Below, one piece after another: positions 10,101-18,789 of a stretch of DNA of 64,000 nt. Under the pieces are notes generated by a model. The model was not told where the DNA came from. It searched no databases and saw only the letters and a program-made list of their open reading frames with translations. The position numbers were made by a program, and so were the translations under genes. Origin of the DNA: Bacteroidales bacterium UBA6267 (GTDB taxonomy: Bacteria > Bacteroidota > Bacteroidia > Bacteroidales > UBA1556); contig DJVB01000050.1 in the NCBI GenBank assembly GCA_002440745.1, positions 53,845 to 117,844 of the forward strand, read 5' to 3'. Numbering within the stretch: position 1 is the stretch's first letter; the number at the start of each line of letters is the position of its first letter.

Positions 10101-13100
10101 CGGATTCTAAAGATAATCCTGCCTCTGAAACTGCTGTACCTGAAGCTACTATATTGGATAAAAGAATCTCAGATTGAATGAATGTTCCTCCGGTCAATGT
10201 TGCTAAAACAATCTCATTATCCATGGTTGCCTCTGCACCATTAGTTCCCGGAGTAGCCGCCCATGTCAACTCAATTGACTCCGCATCGTCTGTGGCATCA
10301 AAAGTAACTCCACTACTCACCGTCAAATCAGCACCCGAATAATCATCCACCTCAGCATCTGTTACCGTTACTTCTAAATAAATATCTGCATCATAATCAA
10401 TAGTTCGATTACCACTCAAGGTTATGGTAGCCTGAGTTGGAGAAATTCGCACAGGACTACCGGCAGTTACACCTGTAGGCAAGTTACTGATAGTCCAGTT
10501 TGACGGAGTTAGAGATGTTGCGAATGTGCCATGATTAACCTGTACTGTAACAACTTGACCATTCTCCGAACCTTCGGTTATAGTTTTTGTTATAAGGGTT
10601 AAAGTTTCCGGATCTGTTTCAGAAGCGGCGGTAAAAGAAACCGTATTATCGCTCGTAATATCAGAGGAAGTGAAGTTAATTTGGGAAGCTTCTATTTCAA
10701 CTCCTACATTAAGAGATACATCGTAATCCTTAGTTCTATTACCGCTTAAAGTAATGGTTGCGTGTGTATTATCTCCACGGGTAACATTTCCTATTGAAAC
10801 CCCATCAGGACCATTTAGAAGATGCCAAGAAGTAGGATTTAACGGATTCACAAATGTTCCACCGGATAATGTGACTGTAATTGTTTTAGCATCCTCCACA
10901 GATTCGGTTATAGTACCGGCAGATAAAGAAATCGATTCAGCATCATCAACGGCCGTAATAGTAAGATTATTCGAAGTAATATCTCCTACTCCTGTCAATT
11001 CAGAATTGGATATAACAATATGAAAATCAGTAATATTATCATCAAAATCGGTTCCTGTATAAGCTAACTGCAAATTAGCTGTTGTTGCAGTGTTCCAAGT
11101 TATGCTATTAACAGTTAAGCCTGTGGGAGCATTTACCAATGAAAATGCGGAAGTTAGAAGGGTGCCATCATCAAAAGTCTCATTGGTTAACGTAATTGAA
11201 ATATTTGCACCATCCAAATTACTTTCAGTAAGACCAGCATGAAAAATACTAACCGATTCAGCACTAGCTAAAAATGTAACTGTTCCGGATGTAGTTGATA
11301 GTGGCGCACTTATATCATTTAATTCCGAACTTGCTACTGTAACTGTCATTCCGGTGATATCGGAATCATAGTCAACGGTTCGATTTCCACTTAGGGTAAT
11401 ATTTACTTTTGTTGCATCTGAACCATCAATTTCAACTGTACCTACGGTTACGCCGGCAGGGCCATTATTTAAAGTAAAGTTTGCAGGAGTGAGGCTTGAT
11501 GCCCAAGTTCCGCCTGATAAAGTAAGCGAAATAATCTGGCCATTTTCAGCTCCTTCTGTTATGCTTCCGGACGAGCTAAGGGTTAACGATTCGGCATCGT
11601 CACTGGCAATTAAGACAACACCTGTATTGGCAGTTGCCAAATTATTCTCACTTACAAACTCTACTGCAGCAATTTCAACAGTAACATTGGTGATATTTGC
11701 ATCATAATCATTGATTCGATTTCCAACAAGCGAAATTTGAGCAGTCGTTACTGAGGTAACAGTAATATCGCCTTTGGTTACTCCTTCAGGTAGATTGCTC
11801 ACTATCCAATTCGCAGAATTATTCGGTTCATTGGCACCTGTTATTTTGAAGTTATCGTTTGTAAGTGTAATATAGATTTCACCAGATGATTCAGATGCTT
11901 CATTAATTGTATTACAGGATAAATTAATTTCGGCAGGTTCAACCGTGGCGGAAACCGTTATTTCATTTGATAATTCAGATGTTCCAAGATCGTAGGTTAC
12001 TCCCGCAACTTTAATGGTCAGACTCTTATCCGTGTCAAAATCTGTTTGATTCCAAGCTAATGCAATGGCAACTTGTGTTGACGAAATATAGGTTACTGAC
12101 TCGATTGAAATTCCCACAGCAGTTGCAGTCCCCTCAGCAGTAATATTTGAAGTATTTATTTCCCCGAAAACAAATGTACCGCCGTTCAAAGTTAAGGTAA
12201 TTATTTCATCATCTAAACTGGCTTCAGCTCCATTAGTTCCCGGAGTCGCTGCCCAAGATAAGCCAATGGACTCTGCATCATCATTGGCAGTGAATGTTAT
12301 TCCTGTATTAATCACATAATTTCCAGAGGAATAATCATCGATTTCATCCTGATTTATGGTCAATGTTGCAGAAGTGATATTAGCATCATAGTCTTTTGTT
12401 CGGTTTCCGTTAAGTGTAATTTCAACCGTTGCAGCATTTACCCGGTCAACAGATCCAATAGTTACTCCTTCCGGTAAATTAGAAAAAATCCAATTTGCAG
12501 GAGTAAGTGGATCAGCAAAAGTGCCACCTGTTAAATGCACCGATATAATTTCCCCATTTTCCGCACCTTCAATTATATTTCCATCATCGGTCATGGTTAG
12601 GGTTTCAGTATCATCGTCAGCATCAAACACAACGGTATTTGATGAGGACAAATTAGCAGCAACACCTGGATCAGAAAACTCGCTATTTAAAATGGTTAGA
12701 GTTGAAGAAATATCTGAATCATAGTCTTTACTGCGATTTCCACTTAAGGTAATTTCCACTTCGGTTGATGAATATTGATAAATACTACCGATGGTAACTC
12801 CCTGTGGAAGTGGACTTAATGTCCAATTAGATTTATCGATAGTAATCGAAAAAGTTCCACCGGAAAGTGTTGCTACAATCGTTTTTGCATGTTCACTCCC
12901 CTCGGGTATCGAACTTCCAGAGTTGTAACTTATTAAAAGAGTTTCAGGATCATCAGTAGCAGTAAAAGTCACACCAGTATTAGCAGACAAATTGCTACCA
13001 CTATGATCGTCAACTTCTGCCGCGAAACATGTAACAGTCATATTTGTAATGTCTTCATCATAATCAGCAGTGGCTGGACCAGATAGTGTAAATTGCACTT

Positions 13101-14331
13101 GTGTAGAAGTATTTCTAACAAAATTGGAAGCTGACACTCCGGTTGGCAAGTTTGAAACATACCAATTTGCAGGATTGATTGAGCTTGAAAATGTTCCGCC
13201 GGTTAGGTTTATAGTTATAACCTCACCATTTTCGCTACCCTCCGTGATTGTGCCATCAAAACCAAGAGTTAAGGATTCGGCATCATTTGTAGCAGTGAAT
13301 GTAAAACCCGAGGAGGCAGAAGCTGATGATGTGTTAAGACTTAGCTCAGCACCGGCAACAATAACCTCAAGATTTGTAATATCATTATCATAATCTTTGG
13401 TTCTGTTACCTTGAAGTGTAATTTCAACGGTAGTATTATCAATTCGAGAGATATTTTCCACTGAAACACCGGAAGGTAAATTATTTATGGTCCAATTTGC
13501 CGGAGTCAAAGGGTCCAAAAAAACATCATTTGTTAGGGAAACTGTTATAACGGCGGCATCCTCGCTTCCCTCGGTGACAGAGCCCGACAATGAAATCACT
13601 GCCGGAGTCGGATCGGTTGTTTCCGAAGCAGAAGGGATGGTTCCCATAGTTTTATAATTGATGAAAGAACTCGAATTAGTATAAGCAAAAATCTTAAAAT
13701 AGTAGGTTGTATTTCCATTCAAGCTGTTGAATGTTACAGATTCATCACCATAATTTGCAATCTTTACTAAAGCACTTTCACCTTCTTCCGTTCCATCAAC
13801 CGGACTTGAAATACTTGAAAATCCATCCGTGCTACCCTTTATCAAATAAGCATCCGGTTTGGATATTCCAATGGCATCAACCCATTCAAGGGTGATGGAC
13901 GATGATGTTTTTGTGCTTACCGCAAAACCGGTAGGATGGTAAGTTGGCTCTGCTTTTTTAGTGGTTTCATCATCAACAATTCCGGCTGAATAAGTTGGGT
14001 TATACGACCAAGCTTTGTAATAGTAGGTAGTATTTGCAAACAAAGTTGTATGCGAAAAACTCGTCCCCGATCCAACATAAATAACCGTACCGCCTCCCGA
14101 AATCGGATCGCCAGCGGAATAACTACCACTCGGTGTTCCGAATGAAGAGGAAGTATTGTAAGCAATCACTATTGGATCACTACTTGAATTTAGTTGAAAA
14201 CTTAAATCAATCTGGGATGCACTTATTGCTTGTGCAGTGAAACTTTGTGGATTGTCTTGAGCTTGCAGTCTTAAAATACTAAACAGTAAGACAAAAACTG
14301 ATAGCATTTGAATTTTATAAAAATTTTTCAT
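7195..14331 (-). CDS. Giant T9SS-secreted multi-repeat surface protein
   Basis: A predicted cell-surface protein of about 2,378 residues. From the N-terminus: signal peptide, two fibronectin III-like domains (about 14260-13620), fifteen beta-sandwich repeats of 105-115 residues (about 13615-8640), a domain resembling choice-of-anchor/ASPM type (8640-8280), a lamin-tail domain (motif VVITEVADYYG, 8275-7745), a T9SS-associated domain starting LPIELLSF, and a C-terminal sorting domain ending in KKFLINGL. The repeats carry motifs such as TEGSENG, LTPANW, GNRTKDYD and ITN. They resemble Calx-beta-like adhesin repeats, but I cannot assign a family. Three sub-types occur in a duplicated order (see findings). 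I chose the Met at 14331 over 14364: it follows AGGAG, starts a clean signal peptide, and the upstream Met overlaps the promoter. Confidence 0.9.
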   Translation of the reverse strand: MKNFYKIQMLSVFVLLFSILRLQAQDNPQSFTAQAISASQIDLSFQLNSSSDPIVIAYNTSSSFGTPSGSYSAGDPISGGGTVIYVGSGTSFSHTTLFANTTYYYKAWSYNPTYSAGIVDDETTKKAEPTYHPTGFAVSTKTSSSITLEWVDAIGISKPDAYLIKGSTDGFSSISSPVDGTEEGESALVKIANYGDESVTFNSLNGNTTYYFKIFAYTNSSSFINYKTMGTIPSASETTDPTPAVISLSGSVTEGSEDAAVITVSLTNDVFLDPLTPANWTINNLPSGVSVENISRIDNTTVEITLQGNRTKDYDNDITNLEVIVAGAELSLNTSSASASSGFTFTATNDAESLTLGFDGTITEGSENGEVITINLTGGTFSSSINPANWYVSNLPTGVSASNFVRNTSTQVQFTLSGPATADYDEDITNMTVTCFAAEVDDHSGSNLSANTGVTFTATDDPETLLISYNSGSSIPEGSEHAKTIVATLSGGTFSITIDKSNWTLSPLPQGVTIGSIYQYSSTEVEITLSGNRSKDYDSDISSTLTILNSEFSDPGVAANLSSSNTVVFDADDDTETLTMTDDGNIIEGAENGEIISVHLTGGTFADPLTPANWIFSNLPEGVTIGSVDRVNAATVEITLNGNRTKDYDANITSATLTINQDEIDDYSSGNYVINTGITFTANDDAESIGLSWAATPGTNGAEASLDDEIITLTLNGGTFVFGEINTSNITAEGTATAVGISIESVTYISSTQVAIALAWNQTDFDTDKSLTIKVAGVTYDLGTSELSNEITVSATVEPAEINLSCNTINEASESSGEIYITLTNDNFKITGANEPNNSANWIVSNLPEGVTKGDITVTSVTTAQISLVGNRINDYDANITNVTVEIAAVEFVSENNLATANTGVVLIASDDAESLTLSSSGSITEGAENGQIISLTLSGGTWASSLTPANFTLNNGPAGVTVGTVEIDGSDATKVNITLSGNRTVDYDSDITGMTVTVASSELNDISAPLSTTSGTVTFLASAESVSIFHAGLTESNLDGANISITLTNETFDDGTLLTSAFSLVNAPTGLTVNSITWNTATTANLQLAYTGTDFDDNITDFHIVISNSELTGVGDITSNNLTITAVDDAESISLSAGTITESVEDAKTITVTLSGGTFVNPLNPTSWHLLNGPDGVSIGNVTRGDNTHATITLSGNRTKDYDVSLNVGVEIEASQINFTSSDITSDNTVSFTAASETDPETLTLITKTITEGSENGQVVTVQVNHGTFATSLTPSNWTISNLPTGVTAGSPVRISPTQATITLSGNRTIDYDADIYLEVTVTDAEVDDYSGADLTVSSGVTFDATDDAESIELTWAATPGTNGAEATMDNEIVLATLTGGTFIQSEILLSNIVASGTAVSEAGLSLESVSYVSPTQVSIALAWNNTDYDADKTLSIEFAVSTYSDGSTSISDDILLTATDEPASIKIYNNTVISEGSENASYIRVALFDDSWVGSLNPSNWQVNNLPTGVSMGTLNRVDDTVVTIALSGNRTVDYDYDITNIEVVVQGAEFFTHSNSASDNHGFVLTAVNDNEVINLSGSANEGNENNQTVVLTLSGGTWASSLNASNFTLNNAPTGVAVGSVASDVSDPTKVNLTLNGNRTVDYDANILNMTVTVLASELDDVSSGSVVSETGFTFTAADETATISHAGLTELNLNNAVVSFSLTDDAFIDFSSLTTSDFTLNNAPLGVGILSVAGLSSTAANITLSYDGTDFDLDYTHFSITVLGAEVASNGSITSNELTISHDDTESDEAIVLSWGNPPATNGAEATLDDEVILVTLSNGDFIEAQINTTNITLSGSGVTDAGVSIESVSFVNSTSIHVLLAWDQTDFDVAKTLTVSVDGAAYTDGSGSLTDDIELTPNVESITVSTTALTHFGNVEVGSYSTEQSFTVEGTGLVGDVILTPPADFEISTTTGGGFVATNPITLSPSSGSLNSTTIYVRFAPSSTGSKSGNISVVTDGEATKYVAVSGYGINSGSTAEVVITEVADYYGNSGNDYVEILNQGNASVDLDGWVLTQRYTGDNSSEYQITLSSGNQRNTGGSDYMILEPGEFAVIVKTDYNTLITNHVIDANVAVFSSGNMPVLDGNDRFLLTSPSKATEDYFGDWDNYSTFSAESGSAYERNSGGVDGELESSWSTSSNQSYEYTPGSGNINPLPIELLSFTANVRNEEIEIEWVSSSEINTHYFSVEESFDGLYFNTLGIVEAAGFSNTLKFYDFVTELPSQPMVYYRLTTHDWDGSIQNSPIILLTLRNNVEFGQPYVNNHNIIVPVSESISEGLTAELFDSQGRIIGRYRTISNGTTLIISQNKELETGLYFLRFFYQDNVINKKFLINGL

Positions 14332-14361
14332 GGCTCCTGGTTTTAAAAGTAAAATACTGTC

Positions 14362-14393
14362 CAAAACTATAAGCTGGATTAGGTATTTTGCAA
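14362..14393 (-). promoter_or_regulatory. Promoter of the giant T9SS gene
   Basis: On the minus strand TTG (14391-14393), a 21-base spacer and TAGTTTTG (14362-14369) match the Bacteroidota TTG-N19-21-TAnnTTTG promoter. The start would fall near 14355, giving a leader of about 25 bases with AGGAG at 14334-14338, unusually close to the ATG (2 bases). Confidence 0.65.
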
Positions 14394-14631
14394 GCTTTCA
14401 GCAACCGGTTGATATAAAAAATGGGAGATGAGACATTTTTGATGAATAAAATTTTCTATGTAAAAGATATGTAAAGCACTAATAATTAATATTTAAAACC
14501 CATTTAATTTGGTATTTCAATATGTAATTGTTAAATTTGAAATTTAATGCCATTATTGGGATAACTGAATCAAAAAGTCGGAAATAAAACGGGAACGGGA
14601 AATTTTCCAAAAATTGGAATGGTTACTATTA
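14394..14631. other. Intergenic region without a recognised gene
   Basis: AT-rich DNA between the giant gene's promoter and the stop of the ModE-like gene. I see no open frame with coding character, no strong hairpin with a T-run and no tRNA-like structure. Confidence 0.6.
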
Positions 14632-14970
14632 TTATTTATGAGCTTGTTCAGAAAGAAATCTATTGAACAAATCTTGTTTCTCGTGAAATAAGTGAATGAC
14701 CTGCTTGCCAAAATCGGTAAGTTCGGCTTTTCCTCCATCCTTTCCTCCGCGTTTGAGATTCAACAGCGGTTGGCTTGCTGCGCAATTCATCTGATTTATT
14801 TTATACCAAGCCTGACGATATGAAATCCCCATTTCGATAGCTGCCTGACGCAATGATCCCAATTCGCCTGCCCTTGCTAAAAGGTCAATTTTTCCATGAC
14901 CTACGCGAGTTCCATCTTCGAGTTCTATCCAAATTACGCCACCAATCTTACAATTAATTTCTTCATTCAT
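14632..14970 (-). CDS. ModE-type winged-helix DNA-binding protein
   Basis: A 112-residue protein consisting only of the LysR/ModE-like winged-helix domain. The recognition region GELGSLRQAAIEMGISYRQA is typical of the ModE N-terminal domain, and the wing contains a Gly/Lys-rich turn (KRGGKDGG). The molybdate-binding (TOBE/MOP) C-terminal domain of full ModE is absent, as is usual for the short single-domain family. No molybdate transport or cofactor genes lie nearby, so the ligand and targets are unknown. The frame opens at 15003, but I use the Met at 14970 (MNEEINCKIGG) because the extra residues are not family-like. Confidence 0.82.
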   Translation of the reverse strand: MNEEINCKIGGVIWIELEDGTRVGHGKIDLLARAGELGSLRQAAIEMGISYRQAWYKINQMNCAASQPLLNLKRGGKDGGKAELTDFGKQVIHLFHEKQDLFNRFLSEQAHK

Positions 14971-15127
14971 ATCAAGGTAATTTGAGCAAAAGTAAAAAAA
15001 CATTCATAAGTATTGAAAAGTGAATTAAATACTTTCTGAATGTGCTCTTTATCATTTAAAAACCACCTAAAACTGACTATAAAAAGCCACACACTTTTAG
15101 TCACAACTTATATGGATAATCGACAAC

Positions 15128-15135
15128 TATTTTTG
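15128..15135 (+). promoter_or_regulatory. Possible promoter -7 element for the gene at 15227
   Basis: TATTTTTG fits TAnnTTTG and lies 91 bases before the ATG at 15227. No matching -33 TTG was found, so support is weak. Confidence 0.3.
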
Positions 15136-15226
15136 ATCGGTTTTATCTCAAATAACACATTCAACATTTCCAACATTATAACTCCAATAGAATTCATACA
15201 CTTACTAACATTATAAATCGCTGATT

Positions 15227-17116
15227 ATGAAACATTTATTACTATTTATCGCATTTCTTTTGGTAAAAAGCTATATTTTTTCCCAAAACCAAAAACCGGT
15301 TGCCGTGAACGATAGCATCAAGATGCTGCCGGGGACAACCCTTCTCTTTAATCCACTACTTAACGATTATGATCCGGAAGGTGATTATTTCCATATCATT
15401 TCTGCTTCCGGCCCCGCTCATTGCCAGGTTTTTCAAGAATCTGATTCAACAATCACCATTGATTTAACCGACAATATTCCAAGCAATATCTCAACCTTTA
15501 CTATTGGCTATTCCATAAGTGAATATGGAAATATCATGCAAAATGCTCATGCGTATATTGTGATTGACATTTCGAATCCAAAGCAGTTTGACAGTTTGAA
15601 CATAAATAAAATTGGGGCTAAATTTCATCCTGCCGGTAATTATTTCAATAACTGTGATAATAGTTTTTGCGGAGCCATCTATGAATATCCGGCTGGGTCA
15701 GGAAACACAACCATCTTTGCTTCAGCACTTTGGATTGGCGGCTACGACCAAAATAACCTCTTAAGGTTGGCCGCCGAGCGATTCTTAGGAGATGGAGCAG
15801 ATTACTATGCAGGTCCTGTCAGAAATATTCAGTCGAATAATTCACTTAAAAAACAATTCTGGAACAGAGTTTATAAAGTGAGTCGTCCGGAAATTGAAAT
15901 GCATAAAGCAATCTATTGGGCCCCAAATTATCAAGTTATTCCTTCAATTGCCAACTGGCCGGCACATGGCGATACAGCTTCAGGAGAAAGCTTTTATTTA
16001 GCACCTTTTGTTGATGTGGATGGAAATGGAATTTATAATCCATCCTCTGGCGATTACCCGAAAATAAAAGGAGACCAAGCCATTTATTTAATTTATAACG
16101 ATTTTATGGGTTCACATTTGGAGTCAGGAGGATTGCCCATGGGCATCGAAATCCATCAAATGGCTTATGCTTACAGTTGCACAAATGACTCCGCCTTAAA
16201 CCATACAATTTTTGTGGATTATAAAATTTATAATCGGTCCATAAACTCTTATAATCAAGTATTTATGGGGATATTTACGGATTTGGATATTGGTTATAGC
16301 TACGATGATTATATTGGCTGCGACACTAATCTGCAAATGTATTATGGCTATAATCGTTTCAACACCGATAATTCAGGTTATGGAAATAAACCCCCAATTC
16401 AAGCCGTCAAAATTCTCTCAAACAAAATGGAACGCTTTATGTTTTTCTATAATACCTTTCCAAACCATACTTTCACTGATCCTGATTCGGATTATGATTA
16501 CTACAATTTTCTTAAGTCGAAATTTAATGATACAATTCCTTTAACATTTGGCGGAGATGGAATTAGCGGCACCCAACCGTTTCCATTTGCTTTTCCTGGT
16601 GATCCTCGAGATAGTTCAGGATGGAGCATGTATGTCAATCATTTACAGGGATCGGATGTGAGAGGAGTCGCTTCTATCGGCCCCATAAATTTTCCAGCCG
16701 GAGGAATCCTCAATTTCGATATTGCATATATAACTACAGGATGTTCAGACTCTAATCATTTGAACACTTTAGATAAACTGCGTCAATATGCAGATACAAT
16801 TCAATGGATTTATGATACAGACTCATTGCCGATTTCATGCAGCCAAACATCAATATCAATCTATAAATCTTATGAGGAAATTGATATTCAGGTGTTTCCC
16901 GTGCCAACCTCAGATTTTCTTTTTCTGAAATGGCCCACCTCAGTTAGAGCATCCGAATATAAAATTTATAGCATCTCAGGGAATCTTTTGGAAAAAGGCA
17001 AAATTTCTGAAGTTGAAAGTCAATTAATTTCTCTTCGGCATTTAAAACCAGGGATGTATATTTTAAGTTTAGAAGGAGATTTTGGTGAAACACATCGAAA
17101 AATAATAAAAAACTAA
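15227..17116 (+). CDS. T9SS-secreted protein with cadherin-like N-terminal domain
   Basis: Predicted exported protein of 629 residues. A signal peptide (residues 1-20) is followed by a VCBS/cadherin-like module (VAVNDSIKMLPG, then NDYDPEGDYF, residues 25-110). The central 400 residues belong to a type often seen in Bacteroidota secreted proteins (motifs GALWIGGYD-like ASALWIGGYD, DVDGNGIYNP and GIFTDLDIGY), for which no enzymatic activity is known to me. The C-terminal 80 residues are a T9SS type A sorting domain (IQVFPVPTSDFLFL, ending HRKIIKN). It is monocistronic, with a strong terminator immediately behind. Confidence 0.88.
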   Translation: MKHLLLFIAFLLVKSYIFSQNQKPVAVNDSIKMLPGTTLLFNPLLNDYDPEGDYFHIISASGPAHCQVFQESDSTITIDLTDNIPSNISTFTIGYSISEYGNIMQNAHAYIVIDISNPKQFDSLNINKIGAKFHPAGNYFNNCDNSFCGAIYEYPAGSGNTTIFASALWIGGYDQNNLLRLAAERFLGDGADYYAGPVRNIQSNNSLKKQFWNRVYKVSRPEIEMHKAIYWAPNYQVIPSIANWPAHGDTASGESFYLAPFVDVDGNGIYNPSSGDYPKIKGDQAIYLIYNDFMGSHLESGGLPMGIEIHQMAYAYSCTNDSALNHTIFVDYKIYNRSINSYNQVFMGIFTDLDIGYSYDDYIGCDTNLQMYYGYNRFNTDNSGYGNKPPIQAVKILSNKMERFMFFYNTFPNHTFTDPDSDYDYYNFLKSKFNDTIPLTFGGDGISGTQPFPFAFPGDPRDSSGWSMYVNHLQGSDVRGVASIGPINFPAGGILNFDIAYITTGCSDSNHLNTLDKLRQYADTIQWIYDTDSLPISCSQTSISIYKSYEEIDIQVFPVPTSDFLFLKWPTSVRASEYKIYSISGNLLEKGKISEVESQLISLRHLKPGMYILSLEGDFGETHRKIIKN

Positions 17117-17122
17117 AGAAAA

Positions 17123-17157
17123 AAAACCTAACAGATTGAAATCATCTGTTAGGTTTT
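17123..17157. terminator. Bidirectional terminator between convergent genes
   Basis: A perfect 14-bp stem (core CCTAACAGAT/ATCTGTTAGG, flanked by A4 and T4) with a 7-base loop. A-run on the left and T-run on the right let it serve both the T9SS gene (stop 17116) and the aldehyde dehydrogenase gene (stop 17178). Confidence 0.9.
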
Positions 17158-17177
17158 ATCATTAAAATCAGTAATTT

Positions 17178-18731
17178 CTACAAGTCGAACTTAATCCCTT
17201 GAGCCAAAGGCAGGGCTGTTCCATAGTTAACTGTTGATGTTAGACGGCGCATATACACTTTCCAAGAATCGGAACCGGACTCTCGACCACCTCCGGTATC
17301 TTTTTCTCCGCCAAATGCTCCACCAATCTCAGCACCTGAGGTGCCCAAATTGACGTTGGCAATTCCGCAATCGCTACCGGCAGCTGAAACAAAAAGCTCA
17401 GCTTCACGAACATTGTCGGTAAAGATTGCTGATGACAATCCTTGAGGAACATCATTCTGGATAGCAATGGCATTCATCACATCACCGCTATATTTAATAA
17501 GGTAAACTATTGGCGCAAAAGTTTCTTCCTGTACGATGTGAAAATGATTTTCAGCTTCAGCAATGCAAGGCATAACGTAGTTTCCTGATTCATAACCTTT
17601 ACCGGTTAAAATCTGCCCACCAAACAATACCTTTCCACCTTCTTTTTCAACCTGTTCTACAGCATTACGGAATAAAGCTACAGAATTATGGTCGATGAGA
17701 GGACCTACAAGATAGCTCTCATCTAATGGGTCGCCAATTTTGTTTTCAATTTTCTTATAGGCAGCAACAATTTTATCACGCACTTCATCATAAATACTTT
17801 CGTGAATGATTATCCTACGAGTTGATGTACAACGTTGTCCGGCTGTTCCAACGGTACCAAAAACAGTGCTCGTTACAGCCATTGGAATATTGGCATTAGC
17901 GGTCATAATTACGGCATTATTTCCACCTAATTCAAGAATAGTTTTGCCAAGACGTTTCCCAACAATACCTCCAACGCGTTGACCTACAGCAGTCGATCCG
18001 GTCACAGAAAGTAAAGCCACTCTTCTGTCAGCCAAGAAATTATCCCCCATTACAGAAGATTTGGCAATAATTAAGTTGAATACGCCTTCTGGAACATTGT
18101 TTTCTCTTAACACATCAGCTATGATTCGTTGAGTAGCTATGGCAGTCAAAGGAGTTTTGGAGCTGGGTTTCCAAATTACAACGTCACCTGCGATGGCAGC
18201 GAGCGCCGAATTCCATGCCCATACCGCAACAGGAAAATTGTATGAAGTAACGATTCCAACTAATCCAAGTGGCTGATATTGCTCAAACAACCGATGTTCA
18301 GGACGCTCACTTTGTAAAGAAACACCGTTAATCAATCGCGATTGACCAACAGCAAAATCACAAATATCAATCATTTCCTGAACTTCGCCTTTTCCCTCCT
18401 GGAAAATTTTTCCCATTTCCAAAGTTACTAAAGCTCCAAGCTGATCTTTATATTTGCGAAGCGCAAGTCCAATCTGACGAACTACTTCACCACGAATTGG
18501 AGCAGGAATTAGACGCCATTGCTTAAATGCTTCTTGTGCCTTTGCAATCACCATTTCGTAATCGTCAAGAGTTGCATTTTTAACCTGACCAAGCTCAGCC
18601 CCGTCAATTGGGGAATGACTTGAAGTAATGGCTCCTTTTGTATCGAACCATTCGGCTCCGGTAGAAACACCTAAATTGATTTTTTCAATTCCAAGGTCTG
18701 CGAAGACCTGTTCAATATTTACTGTTCTCAT
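17178..18731 (-). CDS. ALDH7-family aldehyde dehydrogenase (aminoadipate semialdehyde type)
   Basis: NAD(P)-dependent oxidation of an amino-acid-derived semialdehyde. The 517-residue protein matches the ALDH7/antiquitin family, whose members oxidise alpha-aminoadipic semialdehyde (piperideine-6-carboxylate) in lysine catabolism. Visible motifs are the cofactor loop SVTGSTAVGQ, the ELGGNNAVI segment with the general-base Glu and the nucleophile Cys in GQRCTSTRR. There is no signal peptide, so cytoplasmic. The other lysine-degradation genes are not in the window, so the substrate assignment rests on family likeness. A terminator separates it from pruA upstream, so it may have its own promoter or depend on read-through. 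Confidence 0.88.
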   Translation of the reverse strand: MRTVNIEQVFADLGIEKINLGVSTGAEWFDTKGAITSSHSPIDGAELGQVKNATLDDYEMVIAKAQEAFKQWRLIPAPIRGEVVRQIGLALRKYKDQLGALVTLEMGKIFQEGKGEVQEMIDICDFAVGQSRLINGVSLQSERPEHRLFEQYQPLGLVGIVTSYNFPVAVWAWNSALAAIAGDVVIWKPSSKTPLTAIATQRIIADVLRENNVPEGVFNLIIAKSSVMGDNFLADRRVALLSVTGSTAVGQRVGGIVGKRLGKTILELGGNNAVIMTANANIPMAVTSTVFGTVGTAGQRCTSTRRIIIHESIYDEVRDKIVAAYKKIENKIGDPLDESYLVGPLIDHNSVALFRNAVEQVEKEGGKVLFGGQILTGKGYESGNYVMPCIAEAENHFHIVQEETFAPIVYLIKYSGDVMNAIAIQNDVPQGLSSAIFTDNVREAELFVSAAGSDCGIANVNLGTSGAEIGGAFGGEKDTGGGRESGSDSWKVYMRRLTSTVNYGTALPLAQGIKFDL

Positions 18732-18742
18732 ATTTTGTAATT

Positions 18743-18775
18743 AAAAAAATTCGGGGGTTGTTAATCCCCGAATTT
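18743..18775 (-). terminator. Terminator of pruA
   Basis: AAATTCGGGG/CCCCGAATTT 10-bp perfect stem with a 9-base loop (18747-18775). On the minus strand it is followed by T residues (complement of 18743-18749). It lies within the 58-base gap between pruA and the next gene on the same strand. Confidence 0.8.
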
Positions 18776-18789
18776 CGTTTATAACTTGA

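Noticed and set aside
8640..13615. Plus-strand frames of 70-107 codons opposite the giant gene
   Set aside because: They repeat with the period of the domain repeats, as expected for shadows of a repetitive gene.
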